Source: Calliopsis andreniformis
Taxonomy: Eukaryota; Arthropoda; Insecta; Hymenoptera; Andrenidae
Assembly: GCF_051401765.1 (NCBI RefSeq)
Contig: NC_135066.1
Coordinates: 18,951,001-19,015,000 of the forward strand
Direction: 5' to 3'
DNA: 64,000 bases
The notes beneath the pieces were generated by a model. It was not told the origin of the DNA and made no database searches. It saw nothing but the letters and a program-made list of their open reading frames with translations. The translations under genes and the position numbers were made by a program. Shown here piece after piece: positions 11,400-21,859 of the stretch (positions are counted from its first letter, which is position 1; every line of letters starts with the position of its first letter).

Positions 11400-12450
11400 A
11401 AATTGCAAGATAATTAAAGATGCTGTTTTGAATTCCTTTAATGCACACAGGACACTGACACATGGTAATCTACCTTTTTTTGTGAAAACGTATTAATTGA
11501 AATTATTTTGTAGTCGAGACTCGGATACTTGTAAATCCGAGGCATATTAAGAGCTCCAGTACACACGTATAAACATGTACCTCTATGTAGTTTTTGTGGA
11601 GAATTATAATTACATATATGTGTTTGAAATTAACAATAAACAATTTAGCAATGTAACAAGTAATATTTTCGTAACAGTTATTGCAGTTTCATTTTTGGAA
11701 GTTGTTTCTAAAAGTTCAGATATACTTTCTAGATATGGATTTATAAATAACAATTTGTATAAGAAAATTATAGCATTTGTGAAATAATGTTACATGCAAT
11801 TTAAATATTTTAAAAAAAAAAAGAGAGGAAAGTTCTTTCCACACTGTAAACACTTTCGCCTCCACGGTTATTTGGGATTCAAGGTTTCGGATAATAACAA
11901 TAGAGATATGCTGAAATGCTATCCGCTCTTTCAGTGGTCGGAGAGCGACTGAGTCGGGGCCTGCTTGGGCCCTGTGTTGCCAGACTGAGGCCGCAAATAT
12001 TTAGAATTACTCCCTCCATTACGCACAGTAACGCATAGGCCGCTTACTCTTGTTTTTTTACTTGTTATGGGTAAAGGAGTCGAAAAGGAAGAGTGGCACT
12101 TTTCGATATCTCGCTCCGTTGGAGAGATATCGTCGACAAGAAGTCATAGCCTGCGTTAAATTTAAAAAATACTGATTACCGACAAATTGAATAAAACTCA
12201 CCCTTTCGGTAATTCCTTTCCTTCCTTTTTAGAAACCTGTGCCCCTAGGTCACTGTGCCGAGCCGGAACATCTGCGGACGAAATGGTTGTATGGTAGTTC
12301 AGCGCCCTCTGCACAGCTGATCGCAGGTATACGCCACCACCCGAAATAAAGGGTCGCGACGTCAAGTGTATCCGAGTTATTGCTGTATCGAAGATGTATT
12401 CACTTCACTGCACGACCACCAACACTGATCAAGTGATACAATCACTGAAG
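11400..12450. other. No supported feature
   Basis: Mixed composition, more G+C-rich at 11940-12400. A short string near 11978 (TTGCCAGACTGAGG) recurs in near-identical form near 43730 (CTGCCAGACTGAGG), hinting at a shared repeat, but the flanks do not clearly extend the match. Confidence 0.4.
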
Positions 12451-12456
12451 TTATTT

Positions 12457-12840
12457 TTAATGGAACTTGTTGTTCCTACGTTGTAAAAAGAATTGGTGGC
12501 CCCGAAAGGGGCCGATTGTTGTTAATTCAGTAAATGCGGACCCAGTGGTATAAAATCGGGATGCCATTCTGCGGAACGAATTTGCACTGGGTGTCCGCCG
12601 CTCCGGATACCGTCGTTGATATGCTTCAACGGAAGCAGTGGCATCTCCGTTGTTCTCCACATACACCCAGAACATCCCGTAGTACTCTTGAGGAGTAAAC
12701 ATGCCTTCACAGAGGCTTTCCGACTGACTGACAAGATTTTTTCGAAGGAGTTTCCTCTTCCTCCAAGTAGTGTCTCGTAATTTCATTGTGAGGTATCCCC
12801 ACCAGGACAACAGGATTCATGTAGGAAGAAATCAGCATTT
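12457..12840 (-). pseudogene. DUF4817-domain (transposase N-terminal) relic
   Basis: A 117-codon frame on the - strand contains FTPQEYYGMFWVYVENNGDA, then VEAYQRRYPERRTPSANSF and FYTTGSAF. This is the DUF4817 helix-turn-helix domain that starts the transposases of a group of insect IS630/Tc1-like elements. The catalytic part is not seen to the left (11.9-12.45 kb). The foldback 12.86-13.45 kb and a CAGGGTGTCCCA-type end at about 13490-13503 lie upstream on the same strand and may belong to the same element. Transposase C-termini of this group occur at 20.65 and 49.1 kb. Confidence 0.7.
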
Positions 12841-12855
12841 TTTGGAAACATGTGC

Positions 12856-13447
12856 GTTGCAGAAAAATTGTTTATACAGGATTGCATGGTTCGAAAGGGC
12901 CAATTTATTAGCTAAGGCAAATATTTTGTAACATTGTTATTACATGAGATATGATGGTCAAGTTTGGTTTTTTAAATGGAACTATACATTTTTTTACAGA
13001 TCAGTTGATAGTGTGTTTTAAGATGAATCCAGCGACGTCTAATTTATATACTATTTTTAATTAATTTTCGAGATATTGCACTTACAAATTTAGTGATCTT
13101 TGTCGGAAGAGAACCTTTCTGACCAACAGGTACTGCGGGCGGTTTATTGTTCCCTCCCTTAGTATCGGTTCCAAGGGGTAATGCCTAACACGCGCCATCG
13201 GGAGGGAACAATAGACCGCCCGCAGTACCTGCTGGTCAGAAAAGTTCCCTTTCGTCGAAAATCACTAAATTTGTAAGCGCAATATCTTGAAAATTAATTA
13301 AAAAAGAGTACGTAAATTACACGCCGCTGGATTCGTCTTGAAACTTGACCATCATATCTCATTAAATAATAATGTCATAAAGAATTCGCCTTCGCTAATA
13401 AATTGACCCCTTCGACCCATGCAATCCTATATGAACAATCTTTTTCA
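12856..13447. mobile_element. Foldback element with about 250-300-bp arms
   Basis: The left arm (to 13158) and right arm (from 13200) are diverged reverse complements with a 41-base loop. Matching blocks include GGATTGCATGGTTCGAAAGG against the reverse of the bases near 13410, TGATGGTCAAGTTT, and ACTGCGGGCGGT...TTGTTCCCTCCC near the centre. CAGCGAACACTGT and CAGGGTGTCCCA (- strand) lie just beyond the right arm. A diverged copy of one arm occurs at 28.0-28.3 kb. Confidence 0.8.
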
Positions 13448-13656
13448 TTTCTAATACTTTAGGAATTAACGCACTGTACAGTGTTCGCTGGGACACCCTG
13501 TATACAAATTCTTGTTCTTAGCAACAGAGTACTGATATTACAGTGCCCTGAGGTATTACGTTCCGGTTAATTATGACATCATAAACGAGCGTTGCTCCGA
13601 ATCCAAATGTTTCTGTAACCTAGTATTTTGCCAAGATCAGCAGTTCACTGACAATG

Positions 13657-14300
13657 CATTCCACCCGAAATCGGGCACGTTTGGAGTAAGTTTTTGTAGA
13701 TTGCTCAAATTTGAATATGTTCTAGTCTTTAACGATATTTAAACGGACTCCAAAGGATTTTTCAAAATTTTAAAAATTGTCAATTTTACAGCTGTTTGAA
13801 GTTAAGTGCTAACTTTTTGAAAACAAATTATAGCTATTGAACTAGTAAGCGGATGGAGATAAGCTTTATGGTGCTTATAGAGAAAACATTGAAGTTTATA
13901 AAAGAAATTAGTTCAGAGATTTGAGACTTTCACGGCTCGGCCTCATACAATTCTCATTGTTGAAGCTTTCGGGTGTAAGCCGTGTCCAGTAGAAAGAGAT
14001 TTCCCGACGTTTCGCTAGCATTGTAGCTGGCTTCTTCAGGGGGTCGAAAGACACACTGAAACTGATTTAGTCTCTTCCTACCGGACACCGCTTACACCCG
14101 AAAGCTTCAACAATGAAAATTGCAAAATTAGTTCAATTAAAAAAATTCTTTTTAACCATTTTTTTTTTGCAATTATTTTAAACAAATGAAAAAAAAGGAG
14201 AAAAAAAGGAGAATATTATTTAATCCTTCCCCTTGATGGACAAACTTTCAAAAATATGGACATTTTAAAATTGGCCCTGTGAAAATTGCCGAAAGTTGAT
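13657..14300 (+). repeat. Dispersed repeat, copy 1 (split by an insertion)
   Basis: The sequence from CATTCCACCCGAAATCGGGC to GTGAAAATTGCCGAAAGTT matches 44168-44618 in the same orientation over about 430 bases, with shared blocks such as GTCTTTAACGATATTTAAAC and TGAACTAGTAAGCGGATGGA. Copy 1 is interrupted at 13916-14124. It has no coding potential. Confidence 0.85.
13905..14135 (-). mobile_element. 209-bp insertion with 11-bp target duplication (Penelope-type LTR-like)
   Basis: The second copy of the host repeat at 44.4 kb lacks this segment. The insertion (13916-14124) is flanked by AAATTAGTTCA on both sides (13905-13915, 14125-14135). Inside are about 48-bp inverted arms (CATTGTTGAAGCTTTCGGGT and its complement). 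Between them, on the - strand, lies CCCTGAAGAAGCCAGCTACA, then ATGCTAGCGAAACGTCGGG. CTGAAGA, a stem (GCCAGC/GCTAGC, one mismatch) and GAAA resemble the core of the hammerhead motifs known from Penelope-like elements. The class assignment is inference. Confidence 0.6.
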
Positions 14301-15217
14301 GCTGCGTCGAGTCGCATCGCCGCGCCGCGGCGGGCGCGTCGTCGCTGGCAGCCTGGACGACTCCAGCGGGCGAACGTGCGTTATTATTTACGATCAAGAC
14401 GGCTTCACCTGACATTATTCTACATTATCTCCGAGCATTTGCAAGGTTTAATGCAATCAATAACTATTAGTAACACACTCTTTGTCAATGGCACTTTTTT
14501 TTTCCACAAAAAATGAAAGGTTGTTTTTAACACTTTTCACTTTCCCATACGTTTTAACTATAACTAATAACATTTTATAATTCTAGAACATGAGTGTTTT
14601 TAGCTTTTAGCTAATTTCATATTAGTATGTTTGATGGAAAACTTTTTGCCACGACTACAAAAAAGATATATACAGTAATGGCTATTGAAATTACACTACC
14701 TTACAAATATCAATGCTTTTAGTTTAACTATCACATGAGAAGTAATCCTCTGTGTTATTTGTTATTGACCTAATTTCCCCTTTTTTTACTTCAAATTTCG
14801 ATTTATATAACAATTTAAATATATTTAAGTATCGCTTTTATAATTACTTTCATATTTAACAAATAGTATTTTAGTATTTTTAGTGAGTATTGCAATTTTA
14901 TTGTCCACTATAGTAATTGTAAGCAGAGCTTGTTATTATGAATATTAAATAAATATGTGATATAATTTTAGAATACTGATGTATGTACTTTCTTAATACT
15001 AATACTTCATAATATTGGCTTATAGCACCGCTTTTTTAAACGTTTGCTTAACGTTAATTGCAAACACATTTCTAGGTTATAAATAAAATTGTTCAACGTA
15101 AGTGGGAATAATATGTCTATTTTACAAAAAGTTGATAATGTAGAGGCGTAACTTGTAGATTATGTTGAAAATTTTTTACTTTTACTTTTATTCGAACTTA
15201 AATCGCTGGCTGAGTTA
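14301..15217. other. No gene; short GC-rich patch then AT-rich DNA
   Basis: A GC-rich patch of about 80 bases (14305-14385, many CGCGCCGCGG-type words) abuts the dispersed repeat. The rest is AT-rich without recognisable motifs. Confidence 0.5.
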
Positions 15218-15863
15218 TACAGGATGTCTCAGAGCTGGCGGTAAAAGCAAAAAACTAGTGACTTTACATGACCAAATTAAATTCGAAATAAAAAATACAA
15301 TTTTTTGATGTCATGCTTTATTTTCGAGAAAATTCTATGTATTTGAATTGTAATCGGACAAGTTTACGGAAGTATAACTTTGAGTGCTTGAAGAGCACAC
15401 AAGGTAAGAGGAACACTCGCTGTCTGACTATTAACTATTGTTTTTACGGTAAGCTAGAAGTATTCCTCTTCCCTCGTTCACCCCCAAAATGCTTAAGACT
15501 GTACTCTCGTTCTCGGTTAACCGATTGGGGCAATGTAACACACACGATTTCTTTCTATGCGGTGGTCGGTATGTTTTGAGACACGTCCAGTTTATTCACA
15601 TATGACCGTAATAGAGATAAGTAGCGCGACGTATCACGTGCCTGTACAGCAATACTCCATACGCTGCATTAACTTTAGGTGCTTGGATCAATACAGAACT
15701 TCGTACAGTGTAGAGACAGTGCCCTTGATGAATTCAAATTCAAAGTCAATTTTCTCGAAAACGAAGCATGATATCAACAAATTTTATTCTACGTTTTTGA
15801 CTTATTTTTTCGTATAGAATCGTCCTCTTTCCATTTCTACCGCCAGTACTGGGATATCCTATA
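15218..15863. mobile_element. TA-ended non-autonomous element, copy 1
   Basis: The left end TACAGGATGTCTCAG...CTGGCGGTA and the right end are 26-bp inverted repeats, and similarity between the arms continues for about 150 bases (for example GATGTCATGCTTTATTTTCG against ATATCATGCTTCGTTTTCG). The ends lie in TA. A related element of similar length and layout is at 26646-27273. No open frame with a known domain is present. Confidence 0.75.
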
Positions 15864-16846
15864 GATTACTCATAACTTGGGAATGGTCTCGAGATTTCGT
15901 TGCAAAATAAAATAATTGTACGCTACACAAATAACCTTCTTTGAGGTAAATTCGATTTTGTATAAGATCCAGTCTCGACCACCGCGCAACGTCAAGATAT
16001 CGCTTCGCGTCATCTGTTTCAGATCGGTCTGCTATACTCGTAAAAGTAGAACTGCATTTTATTCTTAGAGGTTGTTGCTTCATATGAATTCGAATAAGTT
16101 TCTACGAAAAAGAAATTCTAACCCGTTAGAGAATTCGGTCGATATTGACGAGACATCGTCTAGTTTGGAGCTGTCTGCTACCCTCGCGGATATTAAATCA
16201 TTTTTTAGAGCTTGTTCCTTTGAATTAAAGAACTTTCAAACGTCCTTGCTATTAACGCATTGACTGTTAATCACTCCGATTAGAGTAATTCGTAGTTTTG
16301 TTTACAACACCGACCATCCAAATCAGCAATCTCTACAGGAGCATTGATTATCCTATGTCCTAGGCATTTAGTCACTACCGATGGCGTGTCATCTCAAACA
16401 GAGTATATCATCTGCCTCCGAGCTTGTCAGAGCGTTGTGCTTGACGTCCAAATCTCTCTCCGAACAAGTAATACCAGAATCGTAAGACGTTGGACAAACA
16501 TGTCCAACGTCCATGCATGTCTCCACTATGACCTGCTATCGCTCACTATTCTGTTTTCATCGCAGTCCATACAAGCATACTGTACTCCTGTCCGCGTGCG
16601 CTGTCTGCTTAACGCGTTTGGCTAACGATTCACGAGATGTCTTACTGAAGTCCGAGTGTATGGCAAGGAATCGCAAGGTAGTCGTTAAATTTCGTTGCGG
16701 TGATTTTACTTTTTGTTGTAATAATTCGCATTAATGAAAACCGTAGCAGTTGGTCTAGCCAAATCAAATTTATTTATGCCTTTTTTTGTTTATTACTTAA
16801 ATAACCTTTACCCAACACTGATCTACAATTCGGATTTATTTTTCAG
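15864..16846. other. Region upstream of the first trehalase exon in the window
   Basis: Presumably the end of a trehalase intron whose 5' part is outside the window. It holds an 11-bp-stem hairpin at 16486 and short open frames without motifs. No trehalase-like exon was found here. Confidence 0.5.
16486..16511. repeat. Perfect hairpin, 11-bp stem and 4-base loop
   Basis: GACGTTGGACA, AACA, then the exact reverse complement. It lies 335 bases upstream of the trehalase exon. No terminator role applies in a eukaryote. Confidence 0.75.
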
Positions 16847-17087
16847 AAATCTCAGTATTATGCGAAGATAGCGGCTGAATTACAGCTCGCAATCGACAAT
16901 GTCCTTTGGAACGAGGAGGAGGGAATATGGCTTGACTACGACACGAAGAACAATCAACCTAGACGTATATTTTATCCGTCGAATCTTGCACCGTTATACA
17001 CGAGTAGCTACAATCTTCACCAGCAGGAAAAATATGCACTGTCTGCCGTGAAATATCTCAAATTGCAGAACATCGACAGTTTCTTTG
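16847..17087 (+). CDS. Trehalase (GH37), internal coding exon
   Basis: Trehalase hydrolyses alpha,alpha-trehalose, the main insect blood sugar, to two glucose molecules. This exon follows a polypyrimidine-AG acceptor (tttttcag, AG at 16845-16846) and ends at G|GTAAGT. It is open for 80 codons plus one base. The translation starts KSQYYAKIAAELQ and contains VLWNEEEGIWLDYD, FYPSNLAPLYT and a final DSFFG; these match the GH37 segment just before the QWD signature. The general-acid Asp region lies in exons upstream of the window; I found no such exon between 1 and 16846. The wording of these blocks (PSNLAPLY, then GGTPTSL in the next exon) is closer to my memory of soluble Tre-1 than membrane Tre-2, which is inference. 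The phase joins exactly to the exon at 36971. Confidence 0.93.
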
Positions 17088-17109
17088 GTAAGTTTTTGTG
17101 ATGGCAAGA

Positions 17110-20100
17110 CAGTTTCGATGGCAAGATAGACATTTCGATTAAACGTTCGCGAATTAATCCACCATTTAATTTCCTCGATGTGCGTTGATTTCCTTAGTGA
17201 TGGATACTGCTCGGTTTTAATTATTGGATTTCATTTAGACTTTTGTAAGATTTTACTTTTCGAGATGTAGCCTCGAAGAAACATCTGCGAGAAATACTTC
17301 CGTATTTTATCGAATTTTTCAGGCCTCCCAATACAAGGTTTATCTTCGAGACTATAGTTCCCATTTCGAAATTTGTTAAACCATCTTTGATATTGACTTA
17401 CACTAATATTTTGTACAGTTGTATTATTTTATTTATTAAACTCATCTAACTTTGAAACTCAACACTCAGAGAAAATGCATTACTTACAGGAGGATCTAAC
17501 ATTCTAAAAATATATGTTAAACAACAGCATTATTTTTATGATTCTTCTAATCAAGTGTTAGTCGATTTTCCTGTAAGTACATGTGTGCATGAAAAGTATA
17601 TATTCAAGTACAAAATACAAATAAGATGAAGTTTTAATTTGTGTATTATAGGAAACATTATTAGTCGGACTTTCCTCGTATTTTATGCATAATTTTATTT
17701 CTTTAGTTGTGTTAACAAAAATCTATGTTTCAAAAACATTTCTTTAATTGTGTTCAACATATGAATTAGGTGCTCCTCGTATTAAATAGTTCAAATTACA
17801 GACATTTAACAAACTAAAAATCCTATTGTTATACGTATATAATGCACATTTAAAGAATAAGAATTTCATTATGTTTCTCTGTTATGCATGCGCGCACACG
17901 GATCAAACAGAGATACTAATTCATTCATTTATATAGTACTTAAGTGAAACATATTGAAATAAAATTAAACATAAATTAATTTTTATTACGTAGTTAAATG
18001 AAAATAAAATGTTATATCAGTCACTTCGCCTTTATAAAATAAGTTTTTTAATCTTTGATCGCGATAATCGTATAATTTTATTTCAAACTTTTTATTTAAA
18101 ACACAAAGAAATTTCAGAATAAACATAATGATACAAATTGATTGAAATGAAACTTAATAAGAAATATTAACGAACACATATTGACTTAAGAATTTATTCA
18201 TGAATGATTATTAATTTCATATGTCCAGTTTCCGGAAATATTTTATTTCTATAAACATAATTTATTTAATTTACTTTAATTAAATGAGTTATATACGTAT
18301 AATATAAACTTTAAAGCTGAAGAGTAGGGAGGTACGACGAAATATATTGTCACAATAATTTTTATAATTCATCATTTATTTTAATATTTATTGATCGTCT
18401 TTGCAAGTATTCATAACATTTGTGAGCACATTGTAAATTAATTAAAGTACATTTCATATAGCTTCATACTACATTTATTACATGACTTTAGTTTTTATCA
18501 CTAGATATTACGAAACACTACAAACAGGTTCTATAAATATTGCAATGTAAAATAACAAACAGGAGCAAAAGTGCGATTTGACATGGAAAGTTCACACAAT
18601 TACTACCCAGCGTTTTCCCTTCATATTTCGGAAAAGTAAACAAGAAACAAGTTTCATACGTTTTCATAACCAACATAATAGCATATGTCAATCCTTCACG
18701 CTAAACAAATTTATCGAAAAACTAAAGTGACGTTTAATTTTTTCATTAAAATTTATATTTTTTTATAGTATACATATAAGAACATAAAACCGGTTCAACG
18801 CACGTCGTGAATATTTCCGAATACGATCATGGCCGAGTATAATCGATGACGAATCGAATCTCCCACACTACTCGCTTATTCTTGGACTCATAGGGGAACA
18901 TCGCGAGCTGTAAATCTCTGATTCTGATGAAATTTAGAAGGATTGTTGAATAGCTGAAAATATTTGACACGTATTTTTTTCATCGGCTCTAATGCATGTT
19001 AACGGGATGAAAACCACCCCCAAGGCGGGGGTTACACATTCGATATGAATTAAATATCTAAATTTCAACAATCAAATCGAGTAGAACTAAGCTTCAAATC
19101 GATTTATAAGCAACTACATTCCAACAGTTGATCCAATTTTAGAATAAGCTGAAACATTAGAATTAATCATTCACATAGTTCGTGCATTCGAACCGAATTT
19201 AGTATTAAATTGAAACTTTGATTCTCTTTAAGTGGAATCATACATTCCGATTAAATTGAACTAGTCAACCTAAAATTAAATTAGCAGGTGATGATCGAAC
19301 AGAGTTTACGATTAAGAGAATAAAATTATTTGGTGTTGACTGCTTCATAGTTAGAAAAAACCTTGTTTTTCATGAAAAATCTAACTTGAAATCATCGGTT
19401 CCTGAGATATGACGCCTTAATATTAGACATTCTGGATAGCGCAGGTCGAAATTTTAGAAAATGTCGTGACCTACGTTTTCAACATACATTCTTAGTACTT
19501 AACAGCAAGCGGTAAACAGTAACAAAATATCCCAACAAAAACGCTGTCACTGCAAAAATGTGTGCCAAGTACATTTGCATAAATCGTACTTATTCCGATT
19601 TTGCAAAGTATCGAAATTAAATAAGGCAAAGGATATTAACCTTATAGTTTATGTGAATAGTTTAGTGTACGCTCTACAAAATTTGCAAGATAAGCATCAC
19701 TTTAAAAGTCATACAAAATGTACTTGACGGGCTCTTTTGCGACAAAATTGTTTTTACCAGGCCTGAATCAAAAGGGGAGTAGGGACTAGAACAGACTAAA
19801 GGGGCTATAATCCCCAGCTTTACTGTCTTAGCGGCCACATATTTTGTTGGGATTTCAGCTGTTTTCGTGGTTAGACTTTTTATTAGCATTCAACTTATTT
19901 AAATATAATGTGAAAATCGAAACATTGTGTACAATATACGTTAATTAAACATGATACTGTTCAGAGCTGGTAAACTTGCACTTGGGACAGCATAGGGGCA
20001 AAAGACTGACTTCACCTTTCCTCACTTAGTATCTAGTTGTGACCGCTTCAACCAATAATACGTTTCGGCTAAAATTACGTGCAACTGTGATCTGTGTTTT

Positions 20101-20230
20101 TGTTGAGATCGGAATAACCATGATTTCCACAAAAGTATTTGCTACACATTTTTACACTGACAGTGTTTTTGTTTTTGAGTTACTTTTCTCAAAGTTTATC
20201 CCCTTTTTTTTAGTTAACACGAATGTGCCA
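17110..20230. other. AT-rich intronic DNA, nothing supported
   Basis: Long AT-rich stretch without recognisable domains or terminal repeats. A short CCACCCCCAAGGCGGGGG hairpin-like string near 19013-19036 resembles fragments scattered in insect genomes, but gives no element boundary. Confidence 0.5.
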
Positions 20231-20239
20231 ATATATGTA

Positions 20240-20882
20240 TACAGGGTGAGTCACCTAACGTTTGCACCTCAAATATCTTTCTTGTTTTTAAAGATCCGTC
20301 AGATGTCTTAAGGACAAAGTTGAATGGTTCAATGGAGCTCACACAATGCCAAAAAAATTTGTTTTTTTGCCATTTTTTTTAGAGGTACCAAGGTCACCTC
20401 CATTTTTTTAAATGGAACCACTTTTCAAATACTCTACAATGATGGCCCCCTTCATTAAAAATTCAGTGTCCATTATTATTCAAGTTCATTCAAGGACACG
20501 GACAGAGAAAACGTATAAGATTTAAAATATGAAAACGGAATGCCTGTATATCAAAATGCTCGAAAGGATGTCCGTTTACGTCGATGCATTGCTGTAAACT
20601 GGCTCGGAAGGAATGTTGAACTGTGACAAGTATATACGAAGTGATATTTGGTCATGCTGTGATGATACGCTGATGCATATCTTCAACTGTTGGAGCATTC
20701 ATGTACGCGGTTTGTTTTAGCAGGCCTCGCAAAAAGAAATCTAGTGGATTTAAATCAGGCGAACGTGCTGGCCATGAAACAGTTGCACCTCGTTCAATCC
20801 ATCGGTTTAGAAACCTAGAATCCAACGTTTCTCTTGCTACCCGTGTATAATGAACAGGACAGCCGTCATGTTGATACCACAT
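20240..20882 (-). pseudogene. DUF4817-group transposase, C-terminal relic
   Basis: The - strand frame 20652-20882 reads QHDGCPVHYTRVARETLDSR, RWIERGATVSWPARSPDLNP and LDFFLRGLLKQTAY, the DDE-3 end of an IS630/Tc1-like transposase (WPARSPDLNPLDFFL motif). Coding continues leftward in another frame as VQHSFRASLQQCIDVNGHPF (about 20620-20530). Farther left, ACAGGGTGAGTCACCTAACG at about 20242 is of the type found at the ends of such elements. The N-terminal part is missing. Frameshifted and dead. Confidence 0.8.
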
Positions 20883-21119
20883 ATTTGCAAGAGAAAAACT
20901 TGTTTATAATTTTCTATATTACAAAAAAGAGTTTCCAATTAAGAAATATATTACTAAAATACGTCAAACCTTCCCGAATTAAAATGAAAAAGGAGTCAAC
21001 TCAATACAGCAAATAACTTCCGAGATAAAAATTCCTAAGTACACCCCGATTTCACGAAAGTAGGCAAAGATTTAATAATTTGATCGCCTGTATTTTTTAA
21101 ACAAGCTCGAGAACAGCGA

Positions 21120-21610
21120 AATGATGACTCCCTCCCCCCCCCCCATAATTTCGTGTGGAGTGCATCTTATTCAATTTTGAACAAAATCCCTCATGTCAAG
21201 ATCGAAAAGTGATCGATTTGGCGTGGAATGACCCAACAGTTTTTATTACAAATCGTAAGCTGTCGTCGCTTACGAGTCTCGAAACAGAGACTTTTGCGCT
21301 TTTCGGTTTTCGTATGCGCCTCCGCCGCGTGTCCTGTTCTTTAAACAATTACCGAAGTCGAGGGCTACGTGACGGTTAGGAGGAGACTTATTTCACTAGG
21401 ACAGAACGGCGCCGCGAAATATATACAACTTAATCTAATTGACATTCTGCCCGCGCGTGAAGAGATGTGTCTCGATCTGCGGTTTTCGATTTCGCCTGGC
21501 AATGCCACCGATCGCCGCAGTAGGAAATGTAGTTGCTCCATCCAAAAAGAAGCTAAAGAAAGAGAACTCTGGCTTTTTTCCACCCTACTCGATGGACGCA
21601 TTTCTGTATA
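21120..21610. other. G+C-richer intronic patch of unknown nature
   Basis: Starts with a CT/C run (about 21127-21145). Overlapping short frames exist on both strands, but none shows a known domain, and there are no convincing splice sites. Confidence 0.35.
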
Positions 21611-21836
21611 AACCGCTTGTTACATCTCTACGTACTATTTTTGAGTACCTAAAGAAGAATAACCTACTTTTGTAACTACACAATCTATATATTACGATTT
21701 AGTTACAGTATTAATTATACTATAATATTCAGCCTTAACGCTTCGCTACTTTTGTTTCTTTGCTCTTAATTTATGTATTGTGCTGTACTCTATTGTTTGT
21801 ACTGTACCTGTACTCTATATACACTAATGTATTATA

Positions 21837-21856
21837 CATACACTAATTAGTGTATG
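21837..21856. repeat. 20-bp perfect palindrome
   Basis: CATACACTAATTAGTGTATG is its own reverse complement. Confidence 0.7.
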
Positions 21857-21859
21857 CTG

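Noticed and set aside
14286..14516. Frame rich in Arg/Ala in a GC patch
   Set aside because: Low-complexity translation of CGCGCC words, with no homology-like motif and no exon signals.
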